Below, one piece after another: positions 1-9,213 of a stretch of DNA of 42,842 nucleotides (the first letter of the stretch is position 1; each line of letters starts with the position of its first letter). The stretch comes from JBAXQQ01 sp037131695. GTDB taxonomy: Bacteria > Armatimonadota > Hebobacteria > CAIYQO01. The stretch covers positions 1 to 42,842 of the forward strand of contig CAZWZF010000042.1 in assembly GCA_964638715.1 (NCBI GenBank). The letters are read 5' to 3'. A model generated the notes under the pieces. The model was given only the letters and a program-made list of their open reading frames with translations, was not told where the DNA came from and searched no databases. A program made the translations under genes and the position numbers.

Positions 1-44
1 AGAAGATGTCATGGGGTAATTGTAGCACAGGAGGAGCTAACCGA

Positions 45-320
45 CTACCCCGTAATAAGAATATGCTGGTGAATCTGGTCTGTGATTGATTTATCTACCA
101 TTTCGCGCCAACCGCGTTCACAAGGTGCAGTGATATCTATATCATTTGCAGTTATTTCTAATACTGACCACCCGCCTTGTTCCGCGATAGTGGTACAGGT
201 AATTTCACGATCATGTATATTTCTGATAAATGGTTGTCGAGTTGGCGGATTCCAGTTGCGATCCTGAAATGCCTGTGAAAATTTAAATGCTTTTAATTGA
301 TCTCTCAATATAGCTGTCAT
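45..320 (-). CDS. Small hypothetical protein coupled to the PLD-helicase gene
   Basis: A 91-residue protein of unrecognised family. Its ATG overlaps the stop codon of the upstream helicase gene by four bases (ATGA), which is typical of translational coupling and argues that it is a real gene acting with the helicase. I see no signal peptide, membrane segment or metal-binding cluster. It has a charged N-terminal part and a short segment around residues 35-60 that looks like beta strands. The operon probably continues beyond the left edge, because the gene ends 44 bases from it and no terminator hairpin follows. Function is unknown; a structural or specificity partner of a defence helicase is only an inference from position. 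Confidence 0.6.
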   Translation of the reverse strand: MTAILRDQLKAFKFSQAFQDRNWNPPTRQPFIRNIHDREITCTTIAEQGGWSVLEITANDIDITAPCERGWREMVDKSITDQIHQHILITG

Positions 321-3300
321 TGTGCTTCCTTATTATCTATGACTTCTTCTTTTGGAAAAAGTCCTATACTGCATATTAATTTAGGGGTGCGATTCTGGTG
401 TTTTTCTAATGGTGCTACCAGTATTCCATCATCAAGCAGGTGCAATGTCAACTCAGTGAGTGCTATATCATTCGCACCCTCACGAAAACGCCGGTTGATA
501 AGTTCGCGCGCTCGTTCTGTAAGCGGATGTTTGTAGATGGCTTCTATTATTGCCTCTAACTTTTTTAAGTCAGTAGGCTGGAACAGAGACCCTTGCACAG
601 TGGCTTTTACATCTTCACGGTATGCCGATAATCTTTCATAAATACGCCGTCGGGCAGAATTCTTGGGACCGAGATTACCGCCAACTTCAAGATATTCCTT
701 GATAACTTCCTCAACACCTTTTTGCACCAGTTCATGATGTTTAGGGTGGTGCTGTAAAGCCGGGGTGTCTGGCAAACAGGCAGCAGCGCGTAAAATACCA
801 TACAGTGATTGAGTGATGATATTGCCGTCTTTTCCTACCCGTACAAGGCTGTCATAACCATCAGATGTTTTAAAATATACCAGGACACCTTGATCTTCTT
901 TTTCATCACGGGTAGCGAACACCTGGTCTGGCAGTTTTTTTACCGCATTTTCTACAGTAGAATCTTCTTTCAGCGCCTGGTTCCAGATAGCCTGTGCCAT
1001 GCTGGGAATATCTACATCTTCCGCATCAGCACCATCATCATCAAGCGAACCTGATTTTTCTGCATAGATATCACCCATTCGCTCGTGTTCTTTCTCATCT
1101 TCAAAAAAATGTTCGTCAGTACCGATAACTTCCAGATTTTCTTTCAACCTATGCAAAAGGCGTTTACGCAGTTTTATCAGATTTTCAACACCTTCTGCAG
1201 GCAGGCAGGAATAAACTCGTACTTCGGCATTCTCCTGTCCAATGCGGTCAACACGTCCAGCACGTTGGATAAGCCGGATAATAGCCCATGGCAAGTCGAA
1301 ATTAACCACGACATTAGCATCCTGACAATTTTGCCCTTCAGACAGCACTTCGGTGGCAATTAAAACTCGAATGGAGTGTTCTCCTTTAGCCATTGTATAC
1401 TGGTTACTGTTTGGAGAGAATCGGCGCACTAAATCAGTTGTGTTGCTGGTGTCAGCAGTAACAGCCTCAACTTCATCTTTCATTTTCAATTTTAATTGCT
1501 TAGCAAGATATCTGGCGGTATCGGCAAATTGAGTAAATACCAGAACTTTGCTATTAGCTTCATCTTTCGTAAGTACCTGATATAATTTATCCAATTTTTT
1601 ATCAACATCCGCATCCCAATCGCCAGCATTGCAGACAATTTTTATAAGTTCTTTGGCATCAGTCATTAAATCTTTACTCAAATCCTTAGTAAAGTAATGC
1701 GATGAAATCCACCTAAATTTCTTGCTTCCGCGACTGCGAATAGATGTGTAATAATCATAAATTTCTTTTGCTTTCTTCTGCAATTCGGTAATGGACATTG
1801 CTACCGGGTCAACTATATCTTCTGTAATTTCTTCCTGTTCTACAGTAACGTCAAATTGTGCTGTTTGCTTTTCTGAATCGACATCAATATCAGAAATAGC
1901 AGTATCAAGCATGCTGACATCTTGGGCACCAATAGGCAAGTCATACCCGTTTTCAATAGCATAAGTATATACCAGATTGCGTAAAGCATGACGTTCCAAT
2001 GACAACAGGAAACAATAGCCGGAACTTTCCAAACGTTTAAACAGGTTAGTACGACAATACCCAATTAAACGTTGTCCCGCCTGTGATAAATTTTCTAACT
2101 GTTCCCGGTCATCTTTTGATGTGGCAGACAATTGTTTCCCATCAACATAACCCCCTAATCCATAACGTGGCAGTTTTAACTGGCCAATAGTATCAACCAC
2201 ATGCGAGTTGAATAATTTGCTATACGGGTCACCTGGTGTAATAGGAAATTTAACTGTTAATGGTGTTCGCTTAGGGAAATAACTGCGTAATCCAGTTGAT
2301 GGTATGGTTATGTAATCACGATTGAGCGTGTCATCATGTTCTGTGTAATTTTTAATTATGTAACCACGGGTACGTCGCACCATGAATATTTTCAATAAAT
2401 CCCGCCAATCATCCGGGCTGTAAGAATGTTCAAATGCAACAAGTGACCTTGGTGAAACCTGATAACGGGCAAAAAATTGATCTTCAGTCATTGAGCGGAA
2501 TAATGCTTCTGGTCGTATGCCAAGGTCAGCTTTTTCATCGAGTACCAACCGCAATTGATTGCTTAAATCTATGTAATGTTTATTATAAGGTGTTGCAGAA
2601 AGCAAAAGAACTTTAGCATCCTGGTCGACAATATAATCATGTAGTTCAGTCCATGCTAAATTTTCACGATTACGCAGGTTATGGCTCTCATCGAGAATGA
2701 TTAGTCTGGTACGTCCCTGTAATGTTGCAAGTCGTTTTGTTTGACTGTAAGGAATAACTTCACCTGTAATTTCATATAGTCTGATATAATCATCCCACAT
2801 TTTTTTCAACTTTGGCGGACAGCATATTATAACTCGACCACCTTCGTCGATCTGATACATTTTCGCAACAGCGGTAGCTGTAAGAGTTTTACCCATACCC
2901 ACAACATCACCTACCAATGCAACTCGATTTGCGTTAGGATTTGTCATATCATTGCGAAGCATGTGACGCAAACGCAAGATTGCATCTGTTTGAAATGGCA
3001 ATACAATATCTTTAAAGAGTGGGGGTATTTTATACTCTCGTGGTGCTTCTAATGCTTCAAAAGCAAGGTGATATGCAATTTTTAGATAAACTAAATACGG
3101 ACTGACTGGTTCTTCACGAACCCAACTTTCTTCGATTATTTGAACTAATAATTCGCTAATATCCCGGGCATATTGATTATTCCATCGATCTTCAAACCAA
3201 TCTTTTAATTTTTTAGTTGTATCCACATCAGTAACATCAACATTAAGTTCACCTTGTTCTGACAACCCTGGACCAGTAAGATTGCTGCTGCCAACAAAAG

Positions 3301-3763
3301 CCTTAATAGGTGCTGCAGGATGGTCGTTATAGGTTAGATAGAGTTTTGCATGCAGCGGATAAGGCAGGAAGACTTTCACAACTACTTTTTTTGCTTTCAA
3401 TTGTTTTACTAATCGCCGTAACCCTGATTCAGAAGAATTATCCGGCATACCAAATGTTAATTGTTCCTTGAATGACTCAACAAGACGTGTCTCCCGCTGT
3501 TTCATCACTTTTACACCTGTTTCAGGCTGGTCAAGTATATTCAAAAATTCTTGCTCTTCATCGTCTGGTGCACGAAACATACCAACAAGTATGCGGGCTT
3601 GTTCTCCGGGGACACCATTAAAATTTTCAATTAAATCATCAATCTTACGCCATCCACGCAAGTGAAAATATCCGATACAGCAATCTGCACCATAGGAAAC
3701 AGCCAACATCTCGCGTAGTGAATCTACCAGTCTGAGTGTAATATTATCAATAACATTTGGCAT
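317..3763 (-). CDS. Phospholipase D-like domain fused to SNF2-type helicase (probable defence protein)
   Basis: About 1148 residues. The N-terminal part has a single PLD/HKD-type site (HAKLYL near residue 138, then GSSNLTG near 159), expected to act as a nuclease or phosphodiesterase dimer. A superfamily 2 helicase follows: Walker A GMGKT near 290, DESH box near 360, SATP motif III near 389, and a C-terminal helicase domain with the paired motif QRAGRVDRIGQ. The order PLD then SNF2 helicase is known from restriction and phage-defence loci, usually beside a DNA methyltransferase, none of which is visible before the window ends. An in-frame TTG lies at 3796, but the ATG at 3763 is preferred because GAGG sits nine bases upstream of it. 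The gene looks more AT-rich than rpoD beside it, consistent with transfer. Its stop overlaps the next start. Confidence 0.85.
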   Translation of the reverse strand: MPNVIDNITLRLVDSLREMLAVSYGADCCIGYFHLRGWRKIDDLIENFNGVPGEQARILVGMFRAPDDEEQEFLNILDQPETGVKVMKQRETRLVESFKEQLTFGMPDNSSESGLRRLVKQLKAKKVVVKVFLPYPLHAKLYLTYNDHPAAPIKAFVGSSNLTGPGLSEQGELNVDVTDVDTTKKLKDWFEDRWNNQYARDISELLVQIIEESWVREEPVSPYLVYLKIAYHLAFEALEAPREYKIPPLFKDIVLPFQTDAILRLRHMLRNDMTNPNANRVALVGDVVGMGKTLTATAVAKMYQIDEGGRVIICCPPKLKKMWDDYIRLYEITGEVIPYSQTKRLATLQGRTRLIILDESHNLRNRENLAWTELHDYIVDQDAKVLLLSATPYNKHYIDLSNQLRLVLDEKADLGIRPEALFRSMTEDQFFARYQVSPRSLVAFEHSYSPDDWRDLLKIFMVRRTRGYIIKNYTEHDDTLNRDYITIPSTGLRSYFPKRTPLTVKFPITPGDPYSKLFNSHVVDTIGQLKLPRYGLGGYVDGKQLSATSKDDREQLENLSQAGQRLIGYCRTNLFKRLESSGYCFLLSLERHALRNLVYTYAIENGYDLPIGAQDVSMLDTAISDIDVDSEKQTAQFDVTVEQEEITEDIVDPVAMSITELQKKAKEIYDYYTSIRSRGSKKFRWISSHYFTKDLSKDLMTDAKELIKIVCNAGDWDADVDKKLDKLYQVLTKDEANSKVLVFTQFADTARYLAKQLKLKMKDEVEAVTADTSNTTDLVRRFSPNSNQYTMAKGEHSIRVLIATEVLSEGQNCQDANVVVNFDLPWAIIRLIQRAGRVDRIGQENAEVRVYSCLPAEGVENLIKLRKRLLHRLKENLEVIGTDEHFFEDEKEHERMGDIYAEKSGSLDDDGADAEDVDIPSMAQAIWNQALKEDSTVENAVKKLPDQVFATRDEKEDQGVLVYFKTSDGYDSLVRVGKDGNIITQSLYGILRAAACLPDTPALQHHPKHHELVQKGVEEVIKEYLEVGGNLGPKNSARRRIYERLSAYREDVKATVQGSLFQPTDLKKLEAIIEAIYKHPLTERARELINRRFREGANDIALTELTLHLLDDGILVAPLEKHQNRTPKLICSIGLFPKEEVIDNKEAQ

Positions 3764-3823
3764 TTCATGTATCCTCAATAAATCAGATTTATCCAAAAAT
3801 CTTTCTCATAATAAGATAGCCAT

Positions 3824-3852
3824 ATTATACACAATTATGATTTGTCGTACAA
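3824..3852 (-). promoter_or_regulatory. Sigma-70 promoter for the PLD-helicase operon
   Basis: On the minus strand a TTGTAC -35 box (3847-3852) and a perfect TATAAT -10 box (3824-3829) are separated by exactly 17 bases. It lies between the rpoD terminator and the helicase start, so the helicase operon is transcribed separately from rpoD. Confidence 0.7.
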
Positions 3853-3865
3853 AGGTCTTTACAGA

Positions 3866-3893
3866 AAAATCCGCCTTCTTCAAGGCGGATTTT
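3866..3893 (-). terminator. Rho-independent terminator of rpoD
   Basis: A perfect 12-bp stem (AAAATCCGCCTT pairing with AAGGCGGATTTT) closes on a CTTC loop. It begins eight bases after the rpoD stop codon and ends in a T-rich run on the minus strand. The sequence is nearly symmetrical and could also stop plus-strand transcripts. Confidence 0.9.
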
Positions 3894-3900
3894 CTTTTTA

Positions 3901-5814
3901 TTATGTTGTCTGTTGCGGGTTGCTGTCGATGAACTCGCGCAATAGGTGGCGTTTTTTGTGTCCGCGCAGTTTTTTCAGCGCTTTCGCTTCGATTTGGCGG
4001 ATACGTTCGCGGGTTACTTCAAAGATGTGGCCGACTTCTTCCAGGGTTCTGGCGTAGCCGTCGTCGAGGCCGAATCTCAGCTTCAGCACGTCGCGTTCGC
4101 GGGTGGTGAGGGTGTTAAGTACCGATTCAAGCTGCTCGCGCAGTACGAGGGTCATGGCGGCGTCTACGGGCGACACAGCGTCCTGATCTTCGATGAAATC
4201 GCCGAGGTGGCTGTTGTCTTCTTCGCCGATTGGGGTTTCCAATGACAATGGCTCCGGGGCTATCTTGAATATTTCGCCCATGCGATGTACGGCTTTCTGT
4301 TTCTCTTCGCTTGATGAGAACGGGCCTTCCATCTCTTCGGCTATTTCTTCAAGGCTGGGTTCGCGGCCAAGATCCTGCACCAGTTGGCGCTGTACCTTGA
4401 CTAATTTATTGATGGTTTCGACCATGTGCACCGGTATGCGGATGGTGCGTCCCTGGTCGGCGATGGCGCGGGTGATTGCCTGGCGAATCCACCACGTCGC
4501 GTAGGTGGAGAATTTGAACTTCTTTCGATAGTCAAACTTTTCCACGGCGCGAATAAGGCCGATGTTGCCTTCCTGGATAAGGTCGAGGAATGACATGCCG
4601 CGTCCGCTGTATTTTTTCGCGATGCTGACAACCAGGCGCAGGTTTGCCTCGGTCAGCCGTTTCTTTGACGACTCGCCGCGACTGATTACGCGCTGTATCC
4701 AATGCACCATTTCGCGAATGATTTCTATATTCGTCATTGTTGGTACAGCCGGCAATTCCGGGTCTACCAGCAGTTCTCTTGATTTGCGAATTTTCTTGAT
4801 ATCGCCGGCGAGGGTTTTATCAACCGCCAGGCTTTGGACGATTTCCGGTGGACGGTCGCCGTTGAGACGCATTTTATGGTACAACTTGCCCACGCGCAGG
4901 GTGAATATTAATTCATCCTCGTCTTTGTCGAGAATTTCGCGGGCGTTGTAGCGGCTTCTCAATTGCTCGGCTTCTTCATCCTGCAAGCCTTCTTCTTCAC
5001 CACGGCTTTCCGACCGGAACTCTTCCCAAACTTTCTTCAGGAATAGCTGGTCGCGAATCTTTTGTTCGTCAATTTCCAGGCGCAAATCCTGGTATCGTTT
5101 TTCCCGTGATTCCAGGTCTTTCTTGGTTCGTGCGAACTGTTCTGCGGTCATGTTTTCTTTGGACAACTGGCCGCGCCGTACCGAGAAATCATTGCTGCGC
5201 TGGTCAAGGAATGAGATGAAGCGGTCGCGGACTTCCGGCACGGTCATACTCATCAGGTCGATGTCGGTATTGCGTTTTACCATGTCGTCCAGAATGTCCA
5301 TTACATCGTGAAGTTCGCTGTTGCTGCTTCTTTCCACCGCGTTTTCAATTTCAGCAATTTTGGGTTCATACATCAACTTTTCGGTTGCGTAATTCCATAC
5401 GTGCTGCAGTTTCATCAGCAAGTTTAATTTTTCAAGTAATTTTGCGTAATCTATTTCTTCCTTCGGGGTTAGCAGCGGTACGCGTCCGATTTCGCGCAGA
5501 TACATTCTCACCGAGTCATCGGGGGGAATTCCTTCTGTTGTTACTGCTTCCTCGTCGGGCAAGTCCAATGTGCTGGCTGATGCGGCCGGGTGCGGAGTGT
5601 CTGCAGGGTCCGGTATTTTATCTACTACCTGAATTCCTTCCTGCTGAACTGCTTCAAGAATATCCTCCATCAACTCGGCGGCATCCAAATCTTCATTGGT
5701 TAAAAGGTCGTTGACCTCGTCGTAGGTGATAACATTACCTTGCAGACGAGCGTGGTCAATGACTAATTTTTCCCATACAGCATTTGGACTTTGATTATTT
5801 TGCGGTTCTACCAA
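3901..5814 (-). CDS. rpoD: RNA polymerase primary sigma factor (sigma-70/RpoD)
   Basis: A 637-residue housekeeping sigma factor that directs RNA polymerase to TTGACA/TATAAT promoters, a type seen repeatedly in this window. Region 1.1 is at about 10-75. Region 1.2 carries the motif DDSVRMYLREIGRVPLL at about 98-114. A long charged non-conserved region spans about 150-370. Region 2 follows, with RLVVSIAKKYSGRG and the DLIQEGNIGL and FSTYATWWIRQAI segments. Region 3 comes next, and region 4 has the helix-turn-helix TLEEVGHIFEVTRERIRQIE near the end. The start appears to be TTG at 5814: GGGAG lies six bases upstream, while the ATG further upstream is out of frame. It is monocistronic, with its own terminator. 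Confidence 0.97.
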   Translation of the reverse strand: MVEPQNNQSPNAVWEKLVIDHARLQGNVITYDEVNDLLTNEDLDAAELMEDILEAVQQEGIQVVDKIPDPADTPHPAASASTLDLPDEEAVTTEGIPPDDSVRMYLREIGRVPLLTPKEEIDYAKLLEKLNLLMKLQHVWNYATEKLMYEPKIAEIENAVERSSNSELHDVMDILDDMVKRNTDIDLMSMTVPEVRDRFISFLDQRSNDFSVRRGQLSKENMTAEQFARTKKDLESREKRYQDLRLEIDEQKIRDQLFLKKVWEEFRSESRGEEEGLQDEEAEQLRSRYNAREILDKDEDELIFTLRVGKLYHKMRLNGDRPPEIVQSLAVDKTLAGDIKKIRKSRELLVDPELPAVPTMTNIEIIREMVHWIQRVISRGESSKKRLTEANLRLVVSIAKKYSGRGMSFLDLIQEGNIGLIRAVEKFDYRKKFKFSTYATWWIRQAITRAIADQGRTIRIPVHMVETINKLVKVQRQLVQDLGREPSLEEIAEEMEGPFSSSEEKQKAVHRMGEIFKIAPEPLSLETPIGEEDNSHLGDFIEDQDAVSPVDAAMTLVLREQLESVLNTLTTRERDVLKLRFGLDDGYARTLEEVGHIFEVTRERIRQIEAKALKKLRGHKKRHLLREFIDSNPQQTT

Positions 5815-5853
5815 TTCGTTCTCCCATGGGCAGTCAACTGGACACTATTGCAC

Positions 5854-5859
5854 ATTATA
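5854..5859 (-). promoter_or_regulatory. Likely -10 box of the rpoD promoter
   Basis: A TATAAT hexamer on the minus strand lies 40 bases before the rpoD start. The -35 region 17 bases upstream (TTAAAT) is a poor match, so the call rests on the -10 box and position only. Confidence 0.4.
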
Positions 5860-6009
5860 ACCTAAAAATAATATGCATTTAACGCAGTATTGTACCCCTA
5901 ACGTTTAATAATTTTCTTTAAATACGGAAAATTTCCTTCTTTTAATGATAAAAAATAGCATATTTCCTAATTATTATTCCAGATTTGTCTATATTTAATG
6001 ATATAACTC

Positions 6010-6038
6010 AAAAAAAAAGCCCGGCATTGCTGCCGGGC
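6010..6038 (-). terminator. Rho-independent terminator of the bioY-TPR operon
   Basis: An 8-bp GC-rich stem (GCCCGGCA with TGCCGGGC, 6019-6038) has a four-base loop. On the minus strand it is followed by nine consecutive T residues. It starts 17 bases after the stop of the TPR gene. Confidence 0.93.
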
Positions 6039-6054
6039 AAAAGGTTAAAACAAC

Positions 6055-6921
6055 TTATTTATTCATCACCGGGTCTTTGATATTTGTTGTCGGTGCGGGT
6101 GCTGGTTCTACAACATTGTTCTTTGGTGCTGTTGGTACGATAGTAGGATAGAGTATTGTCGCAGTCGCGGTGGTGTCCAATGGCGGTACAGCAGTCGGGG
6201 TTTCACCAGTTTTTACCACATCAGGGTTCAGCAGTTTTTCTACTTCATTTCTGGCGACTTCATTGCCGGGTTCTTCCACGAGAACTTTCTTCCAAAATGC
6301 CAGTGCTTCTTCTTTCATTCCCAATCTTTTCAGCGCATGACCATACAGGTGGCGTTTTGGCGATTTCAAACCGAGGGCGACTGCGGTTTGCAGCCAGCGG
6401 ACAGCCTCTTTATCGTTCTTTTGGGTTACGTAATAAAAGCCGTATTCAAAATAAGCATCGGGGTTATTCGGGTTGGCGAGAATCATTTTGTTGTAGTATC
6501 CGATAGCTTCATCATGTTTGCCGGTGCTCCATAGCAGCCATGCGGCAAGGGCGTATTTGTCGACGCCTTCGTTGTTCAACATGATTGATTTATCGAGAGA
6601 AGCAACTGTTTTATCCCATTCGCCGCGTTCAAACGATTTGTCGGCAGAGTAATGCTGCAGCGTTTCAAGGTCTTTCACCGCGGCTTCAGCCTGCGCCTTT
6701 GCGGACTGGGGGGTAATTGGCTGCGGCACTTTGCCGGGTGTGATTGCTGATAAAATGCTGTCAGTCTTGCTTTTAGCATAATCGGGGCTTATCGGCCCGC
6801 TGTCAGCAATTATCTCTAAGATTTTTGCACTCTTTGACGGAGCGGTTACGCCATTGCCTGCCGCAAAAGATGTTATTGATGCGGCTAAAATACCGCAAAT
6901 TATTAAATTATAACGGAGCAT
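6055..6921 (-). CDS. Secreted tetratricopeptide-repeat protein
   Basis: 288 residues with a Sec-type N-terminal signal (hydrophobic stretch at about 5-20, cleavage likely near SFAAG). The central part, about 95-225, contains TPR-like helical pairs with typical small residues and the phrases WDKTVASLDKSI, DEAIGYYNKMILANPNNPDAY and KEEALAFWKKVLVEEPGN. The last 55 residues are rich in Pro, Thr and Ala and probably disordered. TPR proteins of this kind act as periplasmic scaffolds; no specific partner can be named. The gene starts two bases after bioY ends, with GGGAG lying inside the bioY 3' end, so the two are co-transcribed. Whether it has anything to do with biotin is not evident from sequence. 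Confidence 0.8.
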   Translation of the reverse strand: MLRYNLIICGILAASITSFAAGNGVTAPSKSAKILEIIADSGPISPDYAKSKTDSILSAITPGKVPQPITPQSAKAQAEAAVKDLETLQHYSADKSFERGEWDKTVASLDKSIMLNNEGVDKYALAAWLLWSTGKHDEAIGYYNKMILANPNNPDAYFEYGFYYVTQKNDKEAVRWLQTAVALGLKSPKRHLYGHALKRLGMKEEALAFWKKVLVEEPGNEVARNEVEKLLNPDVVKTGETPTAVPPLDTTATATILYPTIVPTAPKNNVVEPAPAPTTNIKDPVMNK

Positions 6922-6923
6922 AT

Positions 6924-7472
6924 TTACTCTCCCTTTTTGATGAATACCAGTGCCACTACCATGGATTTAAAAATTTCAATCGGCAGGAACTGAATGAATC
7001 CGATTATTAACGCCTGGTTTTTATCTGGATATACACTGGTAAGCCATGCCCAGCCGAATAATAATATTATACAGCAAGATAACGCACTTGCAAACCATCC
7101 TGCGATAAATCTTGATGATTTATATTTAGATTTTATTCCCTTATACATATATCCCGCTGCCAGTGCCGCTATTGGCATGGCAAACAGGTAACCTGCCGTT
7201 GGCCCCAACAGGTATGCTATACCGCCGCCCCGGGTGAATACCGACAAACCAGCGGCTCCTAACATCAAATATTCCAATATCGCCAGGGCAGCCATTCGCG
7301 GGCCTAAAAAAACCGCCAATAACAGCACACCCATCGATTGCAATGTAAACGGTATCGGTTGCGAAAATGATACCCGGGATAACAAAACCATAGTCAATGC
7401 GCCAAGATTAACTAAGACGAAATTAACTGCCAGCTTATCGCGCCGCGCCAGCATCTGAATCATATATGCCAT
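6924..7472 (-). CDS. bioY: BioY biotin-uptake S component
   Basis: A 182-residue membrane protein with five to six hydrophobic segments. It has the BioY family marks: a PFTLQSMGVLL segment near residue 42, then GGGIAYLLGPTAGYL near 82-96. BioY binds biotin in the inner membrane. It works alone or with the shared energy-coupling module EcfAA'T, which is not present in this window. The start is ATG with AGGGG five bases upstream, and its own promoter is just inside the 3' end of the preceding gene. The downstream TPR gene is in the same operon. I saw no obvious BirA operator. Confidence 0.9.
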   Translation of the reverse strand: MAYMIQMLARRDKLAVNFVLVNLGALTMVLLSRVSFSQPIPFTLQSMGVLLLAVFLGPRMAALAILEYLMLGAAGLSVFTRGGGIAYLLGPTAGYLFAMPIAALAAGYMYKGIKSKYKSSRFIAGWFASALSCCIILLFGWAWLTSVYPDKNQALIIGFIQFLPIEIFKSMVVALVFIKKGE

Positions 7473-7503
7473 TAATACCCCTAAAGATTTTCACTGTGAC
7501 TAT

Positions 7504-7533
7504 TTTATACTCTTTATACTGTATTTACGTCAA
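7504..7533 (-). promoter_or_regulatory. Promoter of the bioY operon
   Basis: TTGACG (-35, 7528-7533) and TATAAA (-10, 7504-7509) on the minus strand are 18 bases apart. The -35 box overlaps the last codons of the diguanylate cyclase gene, so bioY has its own transcription start close behind that gene. Confidence 0.6.
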
Positions 7534-9179
7534 GATGGCGGCGATATTGAGTGAATATTTGCGTTATATATTTCTACCCGGTTTCTGCCATTATGTTTCG
7601 CCTGGTACAGGGCTATGTCAGCATTTTCTATTGCCTGGTGAAATGTATCGTAAGAATAGGCGCAATCGAGACCGATAGATATTGTCAGCCGCAATCCGTT
7701 AACACCGCTAACCCCGCAATCCACCTCGGTTTCTTCTACTGTCTTGCGAATTCTTTCTGCAATACTGTAAGCCTCATCAGGCGGGATAAACGGCATCAAT
7801 ATAAGAAATTCTTCACCGCCCCATCGTACCACCATGTCATAGGTACGTACCGAGCCGGTTAATATTCCGGCGATATGTTTTAATGCATAGTCGCCAACTT
7901 CGTGGCCATGTGTATCATTGACTCTTTTAAACTTATCGATATCAATCTGTAACAGCGTCACCGGGTTTTCCTGCTGGCTGGAAAGTGTAAACAGCGAGGC
8001 GGCTTTCTGGTCGAAATGCCGGCGGTTATACAGTCCAGTCAGCGGGTCGGTACGGGAAATGCCATCTAACTGGTCGCGGGCGAAAAATAGTTGGTCAATA
8101 AGCCGGTTAAACGAGTTCGCCAGCATTGCCACTTCGTCGCCGCTTTTAATTTTATATGGCATTGCCGTCGCGCCGTTAACATCCATACTGCGAATATAGC
8201 CGGCAAATGTCTCCAGGTTGTGGGTTATACGGCTGGAGATGAAATAAATGACTAAACTGCTGCCAATGAGGATAGCAATGATAAAAAACATGAAATAAAG
8301 CCGGAATTCATTGATGGGGATATATAAATCATCCAATAAATAATTGCTTGCCAATATCCATCCGGTGCTTTTTAAATGGGTAAAAGTTGAATATATCTTA
8401 ATTCCTTTCAGGTTTTCCGATTCTCCGCCGCCTTCAAAGTTTTCATAGATTGCCCGGTCAAACAGCTTATCTATGCCGTGCTTCACATTTTTTGCCATTA
8501 TCCATTCTTTGTCCTGATGGTAGATATATGTTCTTTCTGAATTGCAGATATACATATATCCGGTTTTGCCAACCCGCGTGTTTAGTCTGCTGCGCAAAAA
8601 TCCGTCGTCATTCAATAAATCTATCGCACCGGCAACAACTCCGATTACAACTTTTTGCTTATTTAATATAGGATATGTTATCAAAATAACTGGATGATTT
8701 ATTTTGGGGTTTAGAAGTATCGGGTCACTAAATACAGAAGTTTTATTTTTAATGGTATCAATAAAATATGTTTCTTCTCCGCATTGATATTTCCCCACCG
8801 GTTCTTGCGAACTGGTAGCTGCGATATGTCCATTTTTATCAAATATAAATAATCCGGCATCAAAAATCATTTTCATTGACAGACGGTCATCCAGTATATA
8901 CAAAGCTTTCTGTTTGTTAGTTATTATTTCCGGAGTTATCCCAATCGATAGTATTCTCAGCATTTTTTGAGCAGTGCGGAATTCGTTGTCTATGTCGCGG
9001 GAAGTAATTTGAAGATAAGAATATTGTTCTGCGGCGACCCGGTCTTTTAAATGATGTTGGAAAGACGAATAAACCCACCACCATACAAAAGATAACATGA
9101 TGGTTAAAAATAATAAGATAGCCAAAATCAACTTGGCCCTGATCCCTAATACAATTGAAGGCATCATTGTTTTATCCAT
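7530..9179 (-). CDS. Membrane diguanylate cyclase (Cache-like sensor, HAMP, GGDEF)
   Basis: 549 residues. A membrane segment at about 15-35 is followed by a large periplasmic domain of dCache/Cache type (about 36-290), then a second membrane segment (about 292-315), a HAMP-like linker and a GGDEF domain. The active-site signature is intact as GGEEF (454-458), preceded at the standard spacing by an RxxD inhibitory site (445-448). It should therefore make cyclic di-GMP and be subject to product inhibition. The periplasmic domain contains YMYICNSERTYIYHQDKEW, the ligand-sensing style of Cache proteins; the ligand is unknown. ATG at 9179 has no Shine-Dalgarno but lies five bases after a strong -10 box, suggesting a leaderless or very short leader mRNA. 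ATG codons at residues 5 and 6 are alternatives. Confidence 0.9.
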   Translation of the reverse strand: MDKTMMPSIVLGIRAKLILAILLFLTIMLSFVWWWVYSSFQHHLKDRVAAEQYSYLQITSRDIDNEFRTAQKMLRILSIGITPEIITNKQKALYILDDRLSMKMIFDAGLFIFDKNGHIAATSSQEPVGKYQCGEETYFIDTIKNKTSVFSDPILLNPKINHPVILITYPILNKQKVVIGVVAGAIDLLNDDGFLRSRLNTRVGKTGYMYICNSERTYIYHQDKEWIMAKNVKHGIDKLFDRAIYENFEGGGESENLKGIKIYSTFTHLKSTGWILASNYLLDDLYIPINEFRLYFMFFIIAILIGSSLVIYFISSRITHNLETFAGYIRSMDVNGATAMPYKIKSGDEVAMLANSFNRLIDQLFFARDQLDGISRTDPLTGLYNRRHFDQKAASLFTLSSQQENPVTLLQIDIDKFKRVNDTHGHEVGDYALKHIAGILTGSVRTYDMVVRWGGEEFLILMPFIPPDEAYSIAERIRKTVEETEVDCGVSGVNGLRLTISIGLDCAYSYDTFHQAIENADIALYQAKHNGRNRVEIYNANIHSISPPS

Positions 9180-9184
9180 ATCAA

Positions 9185-9213
9185 ATTATAACATTATTGC
9201 AGCAGGTTGTGAA
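9185..9213 (-). promoter_or_regulatory. Promoter of the diguanylate cyclase gene, probably leaderless
   Basis: TTCACA (9208-9213) and TATAAT (9185-9190) on the minus strand have a 17-base spacer. The first ATG begins five bases after the -10 box, so the transcript would start at or within a base or two of it. Confidence 0.65.

Noticed and set aside
3764..3796. TTG start for the PLD-helicase
   Set aside because: ATG at 3763 has GAGG nine bases ahead; the TTG has no clear ribosome site. It remains possible.
4562..4951. Plus-strand reading frame across rpoD
   Set aside because: Shadow of a highly conserved gene; no domain or start signal.
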